This document shows, in pieces, positions 45,727 through 54,496 of a stretch of 64,000 nt of DNA. The position numbers and the translations under genes are program-made. This DNA is from Planctomycetota bacterium (GTDB taxonomy: Bacteria; Planctomycetota; UBA1135; GCA-002748355), in assembly GCA_002748355.1 (NCBI GenBank), contig PDSF01000026.1, positions 186,001 through 250,000 on the forward strand, read 5' to 3'. The notes below the pieces were generated by a model. It did no database searches. It had not been told where the DNA came from and saw nothing but the letters and a program-made list of their open reading frames with translations. Positions within the stretch are counted from its first letter, which is position 1. Each line of letters opens with the position of its first letter.

Positions 45727-47673
45727 ATGGATCGACCCGTCCTCTACTTCTTTCCGTTTTCCGAGCCCGAGTCGATCGAGCTGCATGGTTTTGCCCGCGG
45801 GGTGCTCTCCCGGCGCTTGCCGGACTTTCTCTGCCTCTGCCTCAACGAACGCAGGGACGGCTCTGCTGAGCTGCTGGAGATCCGTGAAACCGACGAGCAG
45901 GGAGTGCCGACGGGCCGCTGGGTCACCTTGACCGGCGAGATGGAACCCGAAGAAGCGATGGGGGTCATCGACGAGGATGAGCGGGATGCCGCCCTCGTCA
46001 TCGGTGCGATCAAGGCTGTGCCCCCGGTGAATCTGCAAGGTGAGCCGCTGCCGGATGGGGGTTGCTCGGAACTCCAGCTTGATCTGTCGATCGTCCAAGG
46101 TGAGCCGGCCCTCGTCACGCGGCAGTTTTCGCTGCAGATTCCGATCGAGGACGTTGCGCGTGCGTGGACCGGTCTTGCTGCCGAGATTGCCAAGGAGATG
46201 CAGCTACCCCTGCCGTCAAACAACTGGCGGCACTACGAGACCGAGGAGCCTCAGGCCTTCTTCGCCCTCTTGCTCGGCCTGGAGGGGGCGGCGTTGATGG
46301 ACCCCGAGCTGATCGCTGAGCGTCAGCCGAAGGATCTCCTGCAGCCCTTCCTCGATTGCCTCCATCTAGACCCGGACTATTCGCTGGCGCTGCGCTGCTT
46401 CTACATCGCCTTGCAAGACGGGCTAGAGCAGCTGGCCCTCGATATGGACGAGTTCAACCAGCTCTTGGATCAGGCCCTGGACTTGAAGCCGGGGGATCGC
46501 GAGGTCGCCACTGTGGTCGGAGAGTTCTACGCGGCCAGCGGAGACAACGAGCGAGCTGAGGCTTGGCTACAGCTGGCCGTTCAGGGGGAGGATCCTCCTG
46601 GCGCTGCGCTGGAGACACTCGGCATCTTGCTCGCCAATCGCGGCGAAGGGGCTGAGGCCCGGCAGCTTTGGCTCGACGGCGTGAATGCCGATGGGCATCC
46701 CGATTTTTTTGCGCATCTGGCCCGGCTCAGCTTCGCCGAAGACAGCTACGACGAGGCTTGGGACAAGGTGATTCGGGGGCTGCGCCGCTTGGGCGAGCGC
46801 AGTTTGCACCCTGGAGAATGGGCGGAAGAGGAGGGGCGTGGCGGAGTCTTGCTGCGCTACCTCTCCGAGCACCTGGGGGATCCTGAGAGCGCAGCGCCCC
46901 CTGCTGACATCGAAGAGCTGCTGCTGGACCTGGTCGGCCAGATCCAGGAGCCCAGCGACCGCCTCGATCTAGGGCTCTGCTTGCGCGAGATCGGCCGCAG
47001 GGACGAGGGCGTCCATGAACTGCGCTCTGCTGTGCCGCATGTCGAGGACTGGGATCGCCGGGATCTTGGTGCCCAGGTTCTCGCTGAAGAACTCTTTCCG
47101 GGGTTTGAAGAGCGTTTTGCCGCAGCCGCCGAAAAGCACCTGTCCGGGGAGGGCTTTGCTGAAGCGCTGCGCTTCTTCAATGAGCTGGCGAGCGAGATCC
47201 CCCAGTTCTGGCCGGCGCATTACTTCCTGGGGCGTTTGTTCAGCACGGCGGAGGACTGGGCAGGGGCCAGTGAGTCCTTCCGGGTGGCGGCTGGTCTACG
47301 CCGTGACCAGCCCGAGATCTGGTCGAAGCTCGCGGTGGCCCAGCACGAACAGGGGAAGGTTCAGGAGGCCTTGGCCTCGATGCGGCAAGCTCTGGAGCTG
47401 AGCCCCGAGGACCCCAGCTACTACGCCGATCTCGCCTTGCTCTACTTTGTCTCCGGAGAGGAGGAAGAGAGCGTGCGGCACCTGGGCTTGGCCTTTGCGA
47501 TCGACGAGCAGAACCCGGCGGTGCACCGGGCCATCGAGCAGCTGCGCCTGCACGGGCTCGAGCTTCCCGAGGACTTGATCCCGGAGGGAGAGCTTGAGGG
47601 CGGGGGCGAGGCCGAGGCCGAGGCCGAGGCCGAGAGCGGGCCGGAGTCGGAGGAAGGGCTCAGGCCCGAGTAG
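45727..47673 (+). CDS. Large acidic TPR-repeat protein
   Basis: 648 residues from MDRPVLYFFPFSEPESIEL; a longer frame begins inside the tRNA gene and is not real. No signal peptide. The first ~200 residues form a separate domain with beta-rich text (SIVQGEPALVTRQFSLQIP); then helical repeats with TPR spacing follow (SGDNERAEAWLQLAVQGEDPPGAALETLG, and EDWAGASESFRVAAGLRRDQPEIWSKLAVAQHEQGKVQEAL near the end). The C-terminus is an acidic EAEAEAEAE run from four GAGGCC copies at 47608-47631. A scaffold or regulatory role is likely but unproven. Confidence 0.85.
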   Translation: MDRPVLYFFPFSEPESIELHGFARGVLSRRLPDFLCLCLNERRDGSAELLEIRETDEQGVPTGRWVTLTGEMEPEEAMGVIDEDERDAALVIGAIKAVPPVNLQGEPLPDGGCSELQLDLSIVQGEPALVTRQFSLQIPIEDVARAWTGLAAEIAKEMQLPLPSNNWRHYETEEPQAFFALLLGLEGAALMDPELIAERQPKDLLQPFLDCLHLDPDYSLALRCFYIALQDGLEQLALDMDEFNQLLDQALDLKPGDREVATVVGEFYAASGDNERAEAWLQLAVQGEDPPGAALETLGILLANRGEGAEARQLWLDGVNADGHPDFFAHLARLSFAEDSYDEAWDKVIRGLRRLGERSLHPGEWAEEEGRGGVLLRYLSEHLGDPESAAPPADIEELLLDLVGQIQEPSDRLDLGLCLREIGRRDEGVHELRSAVPHVEDWDRRDLGAQVLAEELFPGFEERFAAAAEKHLSGEGFAEALRFFNELASEIPQFWPAHYFLGRLFSTAEDWAGASESFRVAAGLRRDQPEIWSKLAVAQHEQGKVQEALASMRQALELSPEDPSYYADLALLYFVSGEEEESVRHLGLAFAIDEQNPAVHRAIEQLRLHGLELPEDLIPEGELEGGGEAEAEAEAESGPESEEGLRPE

Positions 47674-47816
47674 GGCTCAGCGGCTGCGGCGTTCAAGCGA
47701 GCAAGCTGCGCAGCAGCCAAGCCCCGTGTTCGTCGTCGGCGCCGGTCTTTGCCGACGACGCTCCCCTTTGACGTTGATCACCCAGGCTGTTGGTCACCCA
47801 GGATCTTGCCTCGGGT

Positions 47817-49556
47817 CTATTCCTGCCATCGGCGCATCGTGCGCTTGCAGAAGAAGAAGAACTCGTCGTTGAGTTTTTTCCAGTCGTCTTCGGTCTTGAT
47901 GCCGAGATACTTCGCCACGCTTTCTGGCTTGAGTTCGTGGCGGAGTTCGTCGTACATGAACTTCAAGAAGGCTTTGCGGAAGGGGTATTTCTTTGCCTCG
48001 TCTTCCCCTTCGTAATCCTCATCTTCGTAGTAGTAGCAGAAGTAGAGGAAGGCCCAGCCCTGTGCGTAGATTAGGGAGATTTTCTCTTTATCGGCCTCGC
48101 TACGACGTGAACGCCAGGCATCGAACTGATGGCTCGAAATATTGGTGAGGCGCTTGAGGGTAAAATACCCGTTGCCGTCTTTTATTTTCTTGTAGTAGAG
48201 ATCGGCTGCGGCCTTCGCCCTGGCGTAGCGGCCGTTCTGGAATAATCCGAACTTGTAGCCCGAGTGTCGCGATCCTTCAAAAGCCGACCACCACTCAGCA
48301 ATGCCCTCCTGCAACCACGGCGTCCGTCCCATCGAACCGTCGATGCTCGCGTTATGGACGATCTGGTGGGTCGCCTCGTGGAGGAGTGAGCGATAGAACT
48401 GCTTGTCGCTCCTGCCCGGCCAGCAAAACATAATGCCGCGGAAGGTGTTGACGGGAGCGTCTTCGTAGGGTGTGAAACGGTAGAATGCTGCCGCGACATC
48501 ACTCGGGGCCCCGTAGTGCTCTTTGACGTGCTTGCCGTAGTGCTCATAGCCTGCTGTGTCCTTGAAGAGCACGATCGGAACGACGGCGTCGGTGTCTGAC
48601 CAGCTTGGAATGGTGCCTTTGGGGTATCCCTCCTTGAACTGCCTGCGCAGCTCAACGATACCCGGGGCGACGATCGCGACCGATTGCTCGGGCGAGGGCG
48701 TCTCGACATCCTGGACGATGAACAGGAAGGGACGGGGGACATCCTCGGTGTCGAAGAAATACGTGAACTTGAAGTCCGGAACCTTCTCGGCCTTCTTGTT
48801 GAAGTAGTCGCGGATTTTTGCGGCCTTCCTGGCGAAGGCGTCCTTGTCCCACTTCGCTTCCTGTTTTTTGACGGCCTGCTCGGCCTGCCATTTCTTATAT
48901 TCCTTCTGGATTTTAGACAGGTCGCTGAGTGGCACCCACTGATTGGCGTAGCGCTCGAAATCGCCGCTGTATTTCGTGAAGCCTAGTGCCGTGCGGCTCT
49001 TTTGGTTATCCGGGTCCGCCTCAATGATCTTTTGGTGCAGCTCCTCCACGCTAAAACGCGCATCCTTGATGGAGTTGCTTTCCAGGAGATCGATGGCTTC
49101 GCCGTATTTGGCGACCATTAGTTCCTTGCTGCCGGATTTTGCTGCTGCCTCGAGGGCTGCTTCGTATTTTTCGGTCGGCGTTTTTTCCTTTGGCTTCTGG
49201 ACCACCGGCTCGGGTTTTTTCGCTTCGGCGCCACCGAAGACTCCACCGAAGTAAAGCCCGGCCAAGACGCCGACCACGAGCAGCGCGCCCACGAGCATCA
49301 CCATGGGCTGCTTGTTGGACTGGGGCTGGGCCTTGGTGTTGCGCCGTTTCTTGGAGCTGGCGGCTCCTCGAGACCTGGAGCTGCTGCTTGTGCCTCGACT
49401 CACGGCGCGCGGCGCCTTGCTGGCCGCCGGCTCGGTCTCAGGAACTACGAAGGGCTGCTCACATTTTTGGCAGCGGACCTTCTTGCCGGCGGTGCTGTTA
49501 CCGCGTTTGTAGACCTGCTGGCAGTGAGGGCAGGAAAAACTGTCGGACTGGGTCAT
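47817..49556 (-). CDS. Zinc-ribbon, single-pass membrane, HExxH metallopeptidase-like protein (DUF1570 type)
   Basis: 579 residues. An N-terminal MJ0042-type zinc ribbon has Cys 9, 12, 29 and 32, then a Ser/Arg linker and a transmembrane helix at about 84-106, so the C-terminal part is probably outside the cytoplasm. It contains LLHEATHQIVHN, an HExxH zinc site (His 393, Glu 394, His 397), and LQEGIAEWW with Glu 417 as likely third ligand, as in the gluzincin-like DUF1570 proteins abundant in planctomycetes. The substrate is unknown. Its start codon lies 18 bases after an unusually structured leader (49575-49697). Confidence 0.88.
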   Translation of the reverse strand: MTQSDSFSCPHCQQVYKRGNSTAGKKVRCQKCEQPFVVPETEPAASKAPRAVSRGTSSSSRSRGAASSKKRRNTKAQPQSNKQPMVMLVGALLVVGVLAGLYFGGVFGGAEAKKPEPVVQKPKEKTPTEKYEAALEAAAKSGSKELMVAKYGEAIDLLESNSIKDARFSVEELHQKIIEADPDNQKSRTALGFTKYSGDFERYANQWVPLSDLSKIQKEYKKWQAEQAVKKQEAKWDKDAFARKAAKIRDYFNKKAEKVPDFKFTYFFDTEDVPRPFLFIVQDVETPSPEQSVAIVAPGIVELRRQFKEGYPKGTIPSWSDTDAVVPIVLFKDTAGYEHYGKHVKEHYGAPSDVAAAFYRFTPYEDAPVNTFRGIMFCWPGRSDKQFYRSLLHEATHQIVHNASIDGSMGRTPWLQEGIAEWWSAFEGSRHSGYKFGLFQNGRYARAKAAADLYYKKIKDGNGYFTLKRLTNISSHQFDAWRSRRSEADKEKISLIYAQGWAFLYFCYYYEDEDYEGEDEAKKYPFRKAFLKFMYDELRHELKPESVAKYLGIKTEDDWKKLNDEFFFFCKRTMRRWQE

Positions 49557-49574
49557 CGGTCACTCGCGTCTGGG

Positions 49575-49697
49575 CAAGCCGTTGAAAAGATCCTGGGAGG
49601 GCAGAGCGTTGACCTTGTTGCTCTGCCACCGCACGACTGCTTCAACGGCTTGCTGCGGCGTCGTGCGGTGCGCCAGCTGCTGGGAGCTGGAAGGCGC
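49575..49697 (-). ncRNA. Densely base-paired, pseudoknot-capable leader element (candidate)
   Basis: Four perfect inverted repeats lie in 123 bases: CAAGCCGTTGAA (49575-49586) with 49641-49652; GGCAGAGC (49600-49607) with 49620-49627; CACCGCACGAC (49627-49637) with 49660-49670; and GCGCC-AGCT (49670-49678) with AGCT-GGCGC pieces at 49685-49697. The first and third cross each other, so they form a pseudoknot or two alternative states. The leftward orientation would place it in the 5' leader of the HExxH protein. I know no class it matches, and it could instead be a relic of small duplications. A frame across it lacks an ATG, and its only in-frame GTG encodes just the last ~20 residues. Confidence 0.45.
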
Positions 49698-49777
49698 GCA
49701 GCGATGATAGCCAGCGCCGGGCCAGGTGCGACGACTTCCCTTATGCAGGACTCCTGACAGGCCAGGCTAGGGAGCTG

Positions 49778-51175
49778 CTAGAGAGACGGAAGGCTCGCGG
49801 CGGCGATGGCCTGGCCGTGGCGCTTCATTTTTTCGTCTGGGGTCGTCAGCTGCACTCGCTCGGCGAGTTCGGGGAAGGCTGTGCTCAGCACGCGCCGCGC
49901 CTCGTCGATGATGCACTGGCCGCCAGCGCCGCTGGTAACTCGCCCCAGTATCAGCAGATGGCGAATGTCATAGCTCTCGGCATACCAGGGGATCGACCAG
50001 CCGAGGTAGCGGCCGATGCTGGTGAAGATGCGGGCGGCGGCGGCGTCTCCCTTGCTCATCCGCTCCTGTACCTGGACCAGGCGCTCGGGGAAGGGCATCT
50101 CTGCGGGCAGCTCGATACCGGCCAGTGGCGCCAGGCGGGCGACAGCCTGCTGCGAGAAATACTGCACCCCACAGCCCCTGTCCTTAGACCATTCGTCGCG
50201 GGGCGCGTCCTCGCGCATGTCCACCGGGCAGAAGGCGAGCTCGTTGAGCCAGCTGGTGATGCAGCCTTTGGCGTCGACGTAGCCTGCTGCCAGGCTGGTC
50301 CCCATGGCGATGCCGAGGATGCTGCCTGAGTCCAGGCTCATGGATGCGGCCAGGGCTGTGACTTCGCCATCATTGACCAGCTCGAAGGGCACGCCGCCAA
50401 AGTGCTCGCGCAGGCGGTGGAAGATCGGCCGCACCTGCTCGGCGAAGTCGGAGTCCGACACGCCACGGAACAGCGAGGCCACGCGCGGCTCGTTGTCGAC
50501 GTAGACCCCTGCTGCGCTACCGCCGATGGCGTCGATGCGCGGCAGCTTGGCGGCGGCCCGTTCGATGGAGTTCTTGATGCCTTCGAAGTGGTAATTCGGG
50601 TCCTGTTCGAAGTAGGGCGACCACTCGATCTCTTCGCTGAAGACGATCTCGCCATCGATGAGGGCGGCCGCCTTGCGATCACTGCCGCCCAGGTCGAAGC
50701 CGATGCGGCAGCCATCCAGGTGCCGACCGAGCGCTTTGCTTGCGTCCTTCGCTGCCGGCAGCTCATCGGGGGCGCAGTGCCGTAGCTCCAAGGGCGCGAG
50801 GTAGATCCTCTCTCCGACCATTTCGTGGTCGAAGGCGTGCTCTCCGCTCGGCGAGTAGAGCCTGGCGAGTTCGTCGGCGAGGGCACGCCCCTCGTCGCCA
50901 TGCGCCCCAAGCAGGACCGTGGCGCCGCCCTGGGTCCAGAGCATGTGCTTGATCGTTCGCTCGGTCGCGCGGAGATTCTCGGCGTGGCTCTTGGCGTCCG
51001 TTGCCGAGAGGATCCTCAGGTCGCGGCGGAAGCAGCTGCCGTCCGGGCGCGTCAGCGCCAGCTCGAGCGGCTCGCTAGAAGAGGCGCTGGCGCGTTGGCG
51101 CTGCTTCTGCATCCAGAGGGCGATCGGGGCGAAATCTGGATCGAGTGGGGGAAAAATACTCTGAGCATCGTCCAT
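49778..51175 (-). CDS. ROK-family sugar kinase-like protein
   Basis: 465 residues from MDDAQSIFPPLDP; an upstream in-frame start would add 68 low-quality residues. The kinase core shows phosphate-binding IGFDLGGSDRKAAALIDG near 155, AIGGSAAGVYVDNEP, ELVNDGEVTALAA and GIAMGTSLAAGYV, as in actin-fold ROK kinases. It lacks a clear zinc-binding GHxxxxxxGxxCxCGxxGCxE motif, and its N-terminal ~140 residues are an extra domain, so it is a divergent member. The substrate is unknown. It lies between the thiolase and HExxH-protein genes on the same strand. Confidence 0.75.
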   Translation of the reverse strand: MDDAQSIFPPLDPDFAPIALWMQKQRQRASASSSEPLELALTRPDGSCFRRDLRILSATDAKSHAENLRATERTIKHMLWTQGGATVLLGAHGDEGRALADELARLYSPSGEHAFDHEMVGERIYLAPLELRHCAPDELPAAKDASKALGRHLDGCRIGFDLGGSDRKAAALIDGEIVFSEEIEWSPYFEQDPNYHFEGIKNSIERAAAKLPRIDAIGGSAAGVYVDNEPRVASLFRGVSDSDFAEQVRPIFHRLREHFGGVPFELVNDGEVTALAASMSLDSGSILGIAMGTSLAAGYVDAKGCITSWLNELAFCPVDMREDAPRDEWSKDRGCGVQYFSQQAVARLAPLAGIELPAEMPFPERLVQVQERMSKGDAAAARIFTSIGRYLGWSIPWYAESYDIRHLLILGRVTSGAGGQCIIDEARRVLSTAFPELAERVQLTTPDEKMKRHGQAIAAASLPSL

Positions 51176-51218
51176 CGTGATTGCCCTATTCGTGCCTGGC
51201 TCGACGGTCTGCGCCGGT

Positions 51219-52415
51219 TTAGTCGCGGTGGAAGCTGATTGCCATGCCCTGGCCGCCGGACATGCACAAGGCGGCCATGCCCAGCTTTGCGTCGCGCCGC
51301 TGCATCTCGTGCAGCAGGGTCGTGGCGATACGGGCACCGCTGGCTCCGATAGGGTGGCCGAGGGCGATAGCGCCGCCATTGACGTTCAGGCGATCCATGG
51401 GCAGGGGGAACTGGCGCTGGCAAGCGAGCACCTGGGCGGCGAAGGCCTCGTTGAGTTCGATGAGGTCAAAGTCGTCCGGCTTGACGTCGAGCTTGGCACA
51501 GAGCGCCTGCATCGCGGGCACGGGAGCGACGCCCATGATCTCGGGAGCGAGCGCCCGCATCTGCATGACGCCCAGTCGGGCCATGATCGGCATGCCGCGT
51601 TGCTCGGCGATCTCGCGTGTGGTCAGGAGCAGGGCTACGCCGCCATCGGTGATTCCCGAGCTGTTGCCGGCGTGGACGGTGCCGCCCTCCTCGGCCTTGC
51701 GAAAGACCGGCGGCAGCTTGGCGAGGGCTTCGAGGGTTTGGCCCTTACGGCCGTGCTCGTCGAAGTCGACCTTGGTGACGGCTCCCTTGCGGCCGGTGAT
51801 TTCGATCGGCGCCCGTTCGCTGGCGAAGCGCCCGGCGGCTTCGGCGGCTTCCCAGCGCTGGAAGGACTGCAGCGCGTATTCGTCCTGCTCTTGCCGCGAG
51901 AGTTCGAAGCGGTCGACGAGGTTTTCGGCGGTGCGGCCCATCGGCATGTTGGCGAGGGGGCAGAAGAAGCCGTCCTTGAAGTTGCCGTCGAGGACCTCGC
52001 CGTGACCGAGGCGGTAGCCGCTGCGCATCTTCGGCAGCAGGTAGGGGATGTTGGTCATCGACTCCATGCCGCCGGCGATGATGAACTTGGCCTCGCCGAG
52101 GGCCAGGCGGCGGGCGCCCATCCAGATCGTCTCCAGGCCGCTGCCGCAGGCGCGGTTGAAGGTCGAGGCGGGCACGGTGTCGGGGAGCCCGGCGGCGATA
52201 GCGCTCTGCCGCGCCGGGTTGGGGCCAGAGCCCAGCTGGCGTCCCTGGCCCATCAGCACGTCGTCGACTTCGCTGCCATCGAGTCCGGACTCAGCCAATA
52301 CACTGCGGATGGCGTGGGCCCCCAGCTCGACGGCGCTGAGCGGCGAGAGGGCGCCAAGGAACTTGCCGATGGGGGTGCGAAGGGCGTGAGTGATGACGAT
52401 TTCGATGGGCAGCAT
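51219..52415 (-). CDS. Acetyl-CoA acetyltransferase / thiolase
   Basis: 398 residues from MLPIEIVITHALRTPIGKFL with AGGA upstream; the longer frame adds 21 residues. Thiolase signatures are complete: FNRACGSGLETIWMGAR with the acyl-accepting Cys near 90, GGMESMTNIPYL, NGGAIALGHPIGASGAR with catalytic His, and MAALCMSGGQGMA with the second Cys. It can run beta-oxidation or acetoacetyl-CoA synthesis. It is divergent from the LON-domain gene. Confidence 0.94.
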   Translation of the reverse strand: MLPIEIVITHALRTPIGKFLGALSPLSAVELGAHAIRSVLAESGLDGSEVDDVLMGQGRQLGSGPNPARQSAIAAGLPDTVPASTFNRACGSGLETIWMGARRLALGEAKFIIAGGMESMTNIPYLLPKMRSGYRLGHGEVLDGNFKDGFFCPLANMPMGRTAENLVDRFELSRQEQDEYALQSFQRWEAAEAAGRFASERAPIEITGRKGAVTKVDFDEHGRKGQTLEALAKLPPVFRKAEEGGTVHAGNSSGITDGGVALLLTTREIAEQRGMPIMARLGVMQMRALAPEIMGVAPVPAMQALCAKLDVKPDDFDLIELNEAFAAQVLACQRQFPLPMDRLNVNGGAIALGHPIGASGARIATTLLHEMQRRDAKLGMAALCMSGGQGMAISFHRD

Positions 52416-52477
52416 GCCGATTCCTACGTGCGAATTAAGGGCGATCATCCTAAGCAAGAGGCGAGGAGTTTGCTGCA

Positions 52478-53110
52478 TTGACCCTGCCTAACGTGATACC
52501 GATCTTCCCGCTCGACGGAGTCATTCTGGTGCCAGGAGCGCGCCTGGCCCTGCATGTCTTCGAGCCGCGCTATCGCGAGCTGGTGGAGGATGCCCTTGAG
52601 GGTAGTGGGCTCTTTGCGATGGTGATGCCGCTCGCCGGGCATTCGACGCAGAGCGAGCCTGAGCCACCCATCCACCCTGTGGGGGGGCTAGGGCGCATCG
52701 GCAATCATCGGCGGAACGACGATGGGACCCTGGATCTCGTGCTCGAAGGCATCGCCAGGCTGCGCCTCATCTCTGAGCTGCCGAAGAAGAAGGCCTACCG
52801 CGAGGTGATGGCCGAAGTTCTGCACGAGACGCAGTATGGGCGGCTCGACGAGAGAGAAGCGACCGAGCAGCTCTTCGATCGGCTGCAAGGGCTCAGCGAC
52901 AAGGAGAAGGCTGTGGTGAAGCAGCTGCCCTTTGCCCGGCTTCTGGATGTGCTCTTGATGCGCTTGCCCTGTTCTGCGCAGGAGAAGCAGTGCATCTTTT
53001 CGATTCCAGAGGTGGACCTGCGCTATGGGCAGATCCTCTCACTCTTCGATCGGCTCGAAGGTCGGGGCCAGCGGCTCCAGTTCCGGCCGGGGGATCCGCG
53101 GCTTAACTGA
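52478..53110 (+). CDS. LON-substrate-binding-domain protein
   Basis: 210 residues, TTG start with GAGGAG nine bases upstream. It consists of a stand-alone N-terminal domain of Lon protease: IPIFPLDGVILVPGARLALHVFEPRYRELVEDAL and GTLDLVLEGIARLRLISELPKKKAYREVMAEVL. Such proteins are widespread but uncharacterised; no ATPase or protease domain is present. It may bind unfolded protein or serve as an adaptor, which is inference. Confidence 0.88.
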   Translation: MTLPNVIPIFPLDGVILVPGARLALHVFEPRYRELVEDALEGSGLFAMVMPLAGHSTQSEPEPPIHPVGGLGRIGNHRRNDDGTLDLVLEGIARLRLISELPKKKAYREVMAEVLHETQYGRLDEREATEQLFDRLQGLSDKEKAVVKQLPFARLLDVLLMRLPCSAQEKQCIFSIPEVDLRYGQILSLFDRLEGRGQRLQFRPGDPRLN

Positions 53111-53379
53111 AACCTCAGCTGGGCTGGCTAAGAAGCTGCATGGCTGCGGCGAGTGGTTCTCGCCAGTGCTCGGTGCTGGATAACTCCCGGTGACTGGGCG
53201 CATTTGCCGACGATGATCGCTGCTAGCTGCCTACGAAATCTGGGCGTTCAGTACTCGGATGATTCTGTCCTGGGCCAAGATCGCCGATAAGCGAGCCGGG
53301 GGCCTTTCTTGCCGGCCTTTCTTCGACCCTGTTCACTTCTCCATCCTTTTCGCTCCCGCACCCCGGAAGAGGTCTCGAC

Positions 53380-54384
53380 GTGACCGAAGCAGCCAAGCAG
53401 CCCGAGCAAAGCCTTAGCATCATTGTCCTCCTGCGTGCTGCCCTCGGCGGCGTGCTCATGGGCTTGGCGAATCTCGTTCCTGGTATCTCGGGCGGGACGA
53501 TGCTGCTCGCTGCGGGCGTTTACCCACGCTTCATCCAGGCCATCGCCGAAGTCAGCACCTTGCGCCTGCGTAGCAAGTCCATCGTGCTACTGGGGACCGT
53601 CGCGCTGGCGGCAGGGCTCGGCATCGTATTGCTGGCCGGCCCGATCAAGGAGCTGGTCGTCGAGCAACGTTGGGTCATGTACAGCATCTTCATCGGCTTG
53701 ACCCTGGGCGGCCTGCCGGTCGTCTGGCGTATGGCCAAGCCGGTGGGCCCCAGTGTTTATGGCGGAGCCCTCATCGGCTTTGTGGCGATGGGGCTGCTGG
53801 CTTTGGCGCAGTCACAAGGGGCTAGCGGCGAGGCCGCAGGCAGCAGCTTCGTCCTGCTCTTGGTGGCGGGCCTCGCTGGCGCCAGTGCGATGATTCTCCC
53901 GGGTGTCTCGGGCGGCTACCTACTCCTGGTCCTCGGGCAGTACATCCCCATCCTCGGGGCGATCGATGAGTGCAAGGAAGCGGTGCGCGCCAGGGACTGG
54001 GCTGCCGCGATGGGGCCGGCCAGCGAGGTCCTGCTCCCCGTCGGCCTCGGCGTGATCATTGGCGTCGTGGTGGTGAGTAACCTGCTCAAGTTCCTGCTGC
54101 AGCGCTTCGAGAAGCTGACGCTCGGCCTCCTCGTTGGCTTGCTGCTCGGTGCGGTGCTTGGGCTTTTCCCCTTCCAGCAACCGGTGGAGCCGGTTATCGG
54201 GAGCATGCTCAAGGGGCAAGTCGTCACTGCGGAGCAGCTTGCCTACATCCCCAAGGAAGACTGGCCCACCGAGTTCTTCACCCCAAGCTTTGTCCAGGCC
54301 CTCGGCGCAGTGGCGCTCGTCCTAGCGGGTGCCCTGGTCACGACCCTGATCGCGAAACTCGGTGGCGAGGAGAAGGTAGCGTAG
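53380..54384 (+). CDS. DUF368 (PopT-type) polyprenyl-phosphate transporter
   Basis: 334 residues, GTG start, with eight to ten membrane helices. The paired DUF368 signatures LANLVPGISGGTMLLAAGVY and AGASAMILPGVSGGYLLLVLG are seen near residues 30 and 165, repeated as an internal duplication. DUF368 members have been shown to recycle undecaprenyl phosphate across the membrane, the lipid carrier for surface polysaccharides. This suits the glycan genes in the same part of the window. It stands alone on the plus strand. Confidence 0.9.
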   Translation: MTEAAKQPEQSLSIIVLLRAALGGVLMGLANLVPGISGGTMLLAAGVYPRFIQAIAEVSTLRLRSKSIVLLGTVALAAGLGIVLLAGPIKELVVEQRWVMYSIFIGLTLGGLPVVWRMAKPVGPSVYGGALIGFVAMGLLALAQSQGASGEAAGSSFVLLLVAGLAGASAMILPGVSGGYLLLVLGQYIPILGAIDECKEAVRARDWAAAMGPASEVLLPVGLGVIIGVVVVSNLLKFLLQRFEKLTLGLLVGLLLGAVLGLFPFQQPVEPVIGSMLKGQVVTAEQLAYIPKEDWPTEFFTPSFVQALGAVALVLAGALVTTLIAKLGGEEKVA

Positions 54385-54496
54385 TGGGCCTATTGCAACG
54401 GCCTCTTATGCCTGAAAGACGTTACTGGCTGGATGATGCGGCTTGGACTCGGCGCCTTGCTCGGTGAGTGTCGACCGGTTTTCGGCGCCGCAGTCG

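Noticed and set aside
49467..49757. 96-codon forward frame over the structured leader
   Set aside because: Starts inside the HExxH gene, lacks a ribosome binding site, and its sequence is explained by the inverted repeats.
49561..49766. Leftward frame ending just before the HExxH start
   Set aside because: Some protein-like text, but there is no ATG or TTG start in the frame and the only GTG would give about 20 residues; the repeat structure is the better explanation.
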